Origin: Caulobacteraceae bacterium
GTDB taxonomy: Bacteria > Pseudomonadota > Alphaproteobacteria > Caulobacterales > Caulobacteraceae
DNA: 15,051 nucleotides
NCBI GenBank assembly: GCA_020852035.1
Contig: JADZBR010000277.1
Location: 1-15,051 of the forward strand
Direction: 5' to 3'
Shown here: piece after piece, positions 12,773 through 15,051 of the stretch
How the letters are laid out: every line of letters starts with the position of its first letter
How positions within the stretch are numbered: the stretch's first letter is position 1
Notes under the pieces: generated by a model
Database searches by the model: none
What the model was told of the DNA's origin: nothing
The model's input: only the letters and a program-made list of their open reading frames with translations
Translations under genes and position numbers: made by a program

Positions 12773-13680
12773 GCGTGATCACCGACTGGACGCCGGAAAA
12801 GGCGCGCGACTTCACCAAGGCCAACCTGACGTTCCAGCACGAACTGCACGAGCGCCCGCTGTTCTCCGACGAGGGTCTGGAGATGCTGCTCGACCGCTAT
12901 CCGCGCGAGAAGCTGGGCGTGTTTACCATGGGCGAGGACCCGGTCGCCTGGACCACCTGGCGGCGCGGTTCGCCCGGCGCGCTCACCGGCTCGCAGCTGC
13001 TGGAGGCCGCCAAGACCGGCCGCATCTGGCTGAACCTGCGCGAGACCAACCACCACCTGCCGGAATACGCCGCGCTCGCGGGCGAGATCTTCGCCGAGAA
13101 ACAGGCCCAGACCGGCGTGCGCACCTTCAAGCGCGACCTCGGAATGCTGATCTCCTCGGGCGACGCGCAGGTGTTCTACCACCTCGACGTGGCGCTGGTG
13201 TCGCTGTGGCAGCTGCGGGGGCAGAAGCGCGTCTGGGTCTATCCGGACGCCGAGCCATACGTCTCCGATCAAGCCCTGGAGCGCAACGTGCTGCGCGAAA
13301 CCGCCGAGCAGTTCGCCTTCGACCCCGCCTGGGACGCCGGCGCCGAGGTCCACGACCTGACGCCCGGCCGCATGGTCACCTGGAAACAGAACGCGCCCCA
13401 CCGCATCGAGAACGCCTCGATGCTGAACGTCTCGCTCTCCATCGAATTCATGACGCCCGCCGCCCTGATGCGCGCCAACGTCATCTACGCCAACGGCCTG
13501 CTCCGCCGCACCCTGGGCGGCCACCCGAACGTACAGGCCGGCCTGCACCCGGCCGTGCTCGGCAAGCTCGTCGTCGCCCGCGCCGCCAAGGCCGCCGGCT
13601 GGCCCAAGCCCAACCCGCGCGTGTTGCCGACGTCCTTTCGGCTCGACGCCGCCAGGCCGGGCGCGCTGTTGCCGGCGTGA
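12769..13680 (+). CDS. JmjC/cupin_8-like Fe(II)/2-oxoglutarate oxygenase
   Basis: A 303-residue protein with a double-stranded beta-helix core of the JmjC/cupin_8 kind. The HxD iron pair is H138-L-D140 in FYHLDVALVSLWQLRG. A lysine that could bind 2-oxoglutarate is K153 in GQKRVWVYPD. The distal iron ligand is H211 in KQNAPHRIENASMLNVSL. All three ligands are present, so it is likely active. Such enzymes hydroxylate proteins or small molecules. Residues 1-120 carry a helical N-terminal region (LHERPLFSDEGLEMLLDRYP) of unknown role. The start ATG overlaps the glycosyltransferase stop (ATGA), which rules out the longer open frame from 12655 as the real gene. Its place at the end of a glycan operon suggests it modifies the glycan, a lipid carrier or a cell-surface protein; this is inference. 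Confidence 0.83.
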   Translation: MSVITDWTPEKARDFTKANLTFQHELHERPLFSDEGLEMLLDRYPREKLGVFTMGEDPVAWTTWRRGSPGALTGSQLLEAAKTGRIWLNLRETNHHLPEYAALAGEIFAEKQAQTGVRTFKRDLGMLISSGDAQVFYHLDVALVSLWQLRGQKRVWVYPDAEPYVSDQALERNVLRETAEQFAFDPAWDAGAEVHDLTPGRMVTWKQNAPHRIENASMLNVSLSIEFMTPAALMRANVIYANGLLRRTLGGHPNVQAGLHPAVLGKLVVARAAKAAGWPKPNPRVLPTSFRLDAARPGALLPA

Positions 13681-13690
13681 GCTCGAAAGC

Positions 13691-13748
13691 CTTCCCCCAG
13701 CATGGGGGAAGTGGCCCGACGGCGAAGCCGAGGGTCGATGGGGGAGGT
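13691..13748 (+). repeat. Dispersed repeat unit, forward copy (A)
   Basis: The unit opens with the hairpin CTTCCCCC-AGCAT-GGGGGAAG, continues TGGCCCGACGGCG-AAGCCGAGGG and ends TCGATGGGGGAGGT. A second copy in opposite orientation follows at 13765-13825. Both lie in the 219-bp gap between the JmjC-like gene and the thiolase, which holds no gene. From memory, this is a very common intergenic repeat type in Caulobacterales and related alphaproteobacteria. Confidence 0.75.
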
Positions 13749-13764
13749 CTGAGGGTTGCAAACC

Positions 13765-13825
13765 ACTTCCCCCATCGACCTTCCAGCCTGTGGCTGTCAG
13801 GCCACTTCCCCCGTACCGGGGGAAG
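13765..13825 (-). repeat. Dispersed repeat unit, inverted copy (B)
   Basis: This is the reverse-complement counterpart of the unit at 13691-13748. Read on the minus strand it opens CTTCCCCC-GGTAC-GGGGGAAG, continues TGGCCTGACAGCC and ends TCGATGGGGGAAGT. The outer hairpins and the TCGATGGGGGA end are conserved; the centre has diverged. The 16-bp spacer between the copies would be the loop of a large cruciform or transcript hairpin, which could end transcription of the upstream operon. Confidence 0.75.
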
Positions 13826-13899
13826 GTTGTTTGGCTTCCGCCACGTACGGGGCGTAGAACCCCTCTCCAACGGACCCACCCCATCCATTGGAGCATCCC

Positions 13900-15051
13900 A
13901 TGCCCGAAGCCTACATCGTCGCCGCCGCCCGCACCGCCGGCGGCCGCAAGGGCGGCAAGCTGAAGGACTGGCACCCCGTCGATCTCGGCGCGACGGTGCT
14001 GAACACCCTGGTCGAGCGCACCGGCATCGACCCCGCCGCCGTCGAGGACGTGGTCATGGGCTGCGTCTCGCAGGTCGGCGAGCAGGCGATCAATGTGGCG
14101 CGCAACGCGGTCCTGGCCTCCAGGCTGCCGGAAAGCGTGCCGGGCACCAGCGTCGACCGCCAGTGCGGCTCCTCGCAGCAGGCGCTGCACTTCGCCGCCC
14201 AGGGCATCCTGGCCGGCACCCAGGATATCGTCATCGCCTCGGGCGTCGAGAGCATGACCCGCGTGCCGATGGGCTCCTCCGCGGCGCTCGCCATGCAGGC
14301 TGGCATGGGCAACTACATGAGCCCGGGCATCCAGAAGGAATACCCCAACATTCAGTTCAGCCAGTTCATGGGCGCCGAGATGGTCGCCGAGAAGTACGGG
14401 CTCAACAAGGAACAGCTCGACCAGTTCGGCTACGAGAGCCACCAGCGCGCCATCGCCGCGACCCAGGCCGGCGCCTTCAAGGACGAGATCATCGCCCTCG
14501 ACGTGACCGACGCGGAAGGCAACGCCTCCCGGCATGACGTCGATGAAGGCATTCGCTTCGACTCGTCCATCGAAGCCATGCGCGGCGTGAAGCTGCTCAA
14601 GGAAGGCGGCGCGATCACCGCGGCGACCTCCAGCCAGATCTGCGACGGCGCTTCGGGCGTGATGATCGTCTCGGAGAAGGCGCTGAAGGAACATGGCCTC
14701 ACCCCGATGGCCCGCATCCACCAGCTGACCCTGCTCGGCCACGACCCGGTGATCATGCTGGAGGCCCCGTTGCCGGCCACCATGCAGGCGCTGAAGAAGG
14801 CCGGCATGAGCATCGACGACATCGACCTGTTCGAGGTCAACGAGGCCTTCGCCTCGGTGCCGGTGGCTTGGCTGGACTACTGCAAGGCCGACCCCTCGCG
14901 CCTGAACGTCAACGGCGGCGCCATCGCGCTGGGCCACCCGCTGGGCGCGTCTGGCACCAAGCTGATGACCACCCTCGTCCACGCGCTGAAGGCCCGCGGC
15001 AAGAAGTGGGGCCTGCAGACCATGTGCGAAGGCGGCGGCATGGCCAATGTG
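13900..15051 (+). CDS. Thiolase / acetyl-CoA C-acyltransferase, cut by window end
   Basis: The first 384 residues of a thiolase, which condenses or cleaves acyl-CoA thioesters in beta-oxidation or ketone/PHB metabolism. The opening AYIVAAARTAGGRKGGKL is typical. The nucleophile C89 is in DRQCGSSQQA. NEAFA is present at about 311-315. GGAIALGHPLGASG holds H346, and C376 is in TMCEGGGMAN. All catalytic residues are in their normal places. The frame is still open at the last base, so only a short C-terminus is missing. The start ATG has an ideal ribosome binding site (GGAG, 6 nt before). The exact role (fatty acid, steroid or acetoacetyl-CoA thiolase) is undecided; downstream neighbours would help. 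Confidence 0.94.
   Translation, partial: MPEAYIVAAARTAGGRKGGKLKDWHPVDLGATVLNTLVERTGIDPAAVEDVVMGCVSQVGEQAINVARNAVLASRLPESVPGTSVDRQCGSSQQALHFAAQGILAGTQDIVIASGVESMTRVPMGSSAALAMQAGMGNYMSPGIQKEYPNIQFSQFMGAEMVAEKYGLNKEQLDQFGYESHQRAIAATQAGAFKDEIIALDVTDAEGNASRHDVDEGIRFDSSIEAMRGVKLLKEGGAITAATSSQICDGASGVMIVSEKALKEHGLTPMARIHQLTLLGHDPVIMLEAPLPATMQALKKAGMSIDDIDLFEVNEAFASVPVAWLDYCKADPSRLNVNGGAIALGHPLGASGTKLMTTLVHALKARGKKWGLQTMCEGGGMANV

Noticed and set aside
13691..13825. CRISPR array or insertion-sequence ends
   Set aside because: There are only two copies, in opposite orientation, with hairpins inside each unit, no spacer series, and no cas or transposase gene.
12751..14982. 743-residue minus-strand open frame
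   Set aside because: It runs antisense through the JmjC-like gene, the repeat pair and the thiolase, and has shadow composition.

Overview
The window is GC-rich, gene-dense chromosomal DNA of an alphaproteobacterium, most likely Caulobacterales (Caulobacter/Phenylobacterium type). The reasons are strong third-position GC bias, a CYP153 P450, short GC-rich dispersed hairpin repeats of a style I associate with that order, and a few -10-like elements resembling the Caulobacter housekeeping consensus GCTANAWC. The genus is an inference. No rRNA, tRNA, CRISPR array, insertion sequence or prophage was seen.

Layout. (1) 79-1662, minus strand: a histone-deacetylase-family amidohydrolase followed by a histidine phosphatase. 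A GNAT acetyltransferase (1686-2219) diverges from them across only 23 bp. (2) 2324-2809: a small protein with a serine-resolvase fold whose catalytic residues are all replaced, plus a C-terminal helix-turn-helix. (3) 3084-4274: a CoxE-like VWA protein behind a leader rich in hairpins, then a small coiled-coil/membrane protein preceded by two back-to-back perfect palindromes, then a TetR regulator. (4) 5316-9525, an oxidation region: a CYP153-type alkane/terpene hydroxylase forms a minus-strand unit with a globin-like protein, and a LysR-type regulator diverges from it. A second, unrelated P450 converges on the LysR gene across a strong GC hairpin. An unknown membrane-anchored protein lies upstream of the second P450. 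(5) 10152-10646: a free-methionine-(R)-sulfoxide reductase with all three cysteines but no normal start codon in frame. (6) 10707-13680: a tightly coupled three-gene operon (CelD/FemAB-like acyltransferase, family 2 glycosyltransferase, JmjC/cupin-like oxygenase) joined by two ATGA overlaps. (7) 13691-13825: an inverted pair of dispersed repeat units. (8) 13900-15051: a thiolase cut by the window end.

How the genes fit together. CYP153, the second P450 and the thiolase suit a lifestyle of oxidising hydrophobic compounds, with LysR as the probable local regulator of the CYP153-globin unit. No ferredoxin or ferredoxin reductase is present, so the P450s must draw electrons from partners encoded elsewhere. 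The three-gene operon looks like a self-contained glycan-building or glycan-decorating module. The least ordinary items are the P450-globin pair, the catalytically stripped resolvase, the acyltransferase-GT2-JmjC operon, and the missing start of the methionine sulfoxide reductase.
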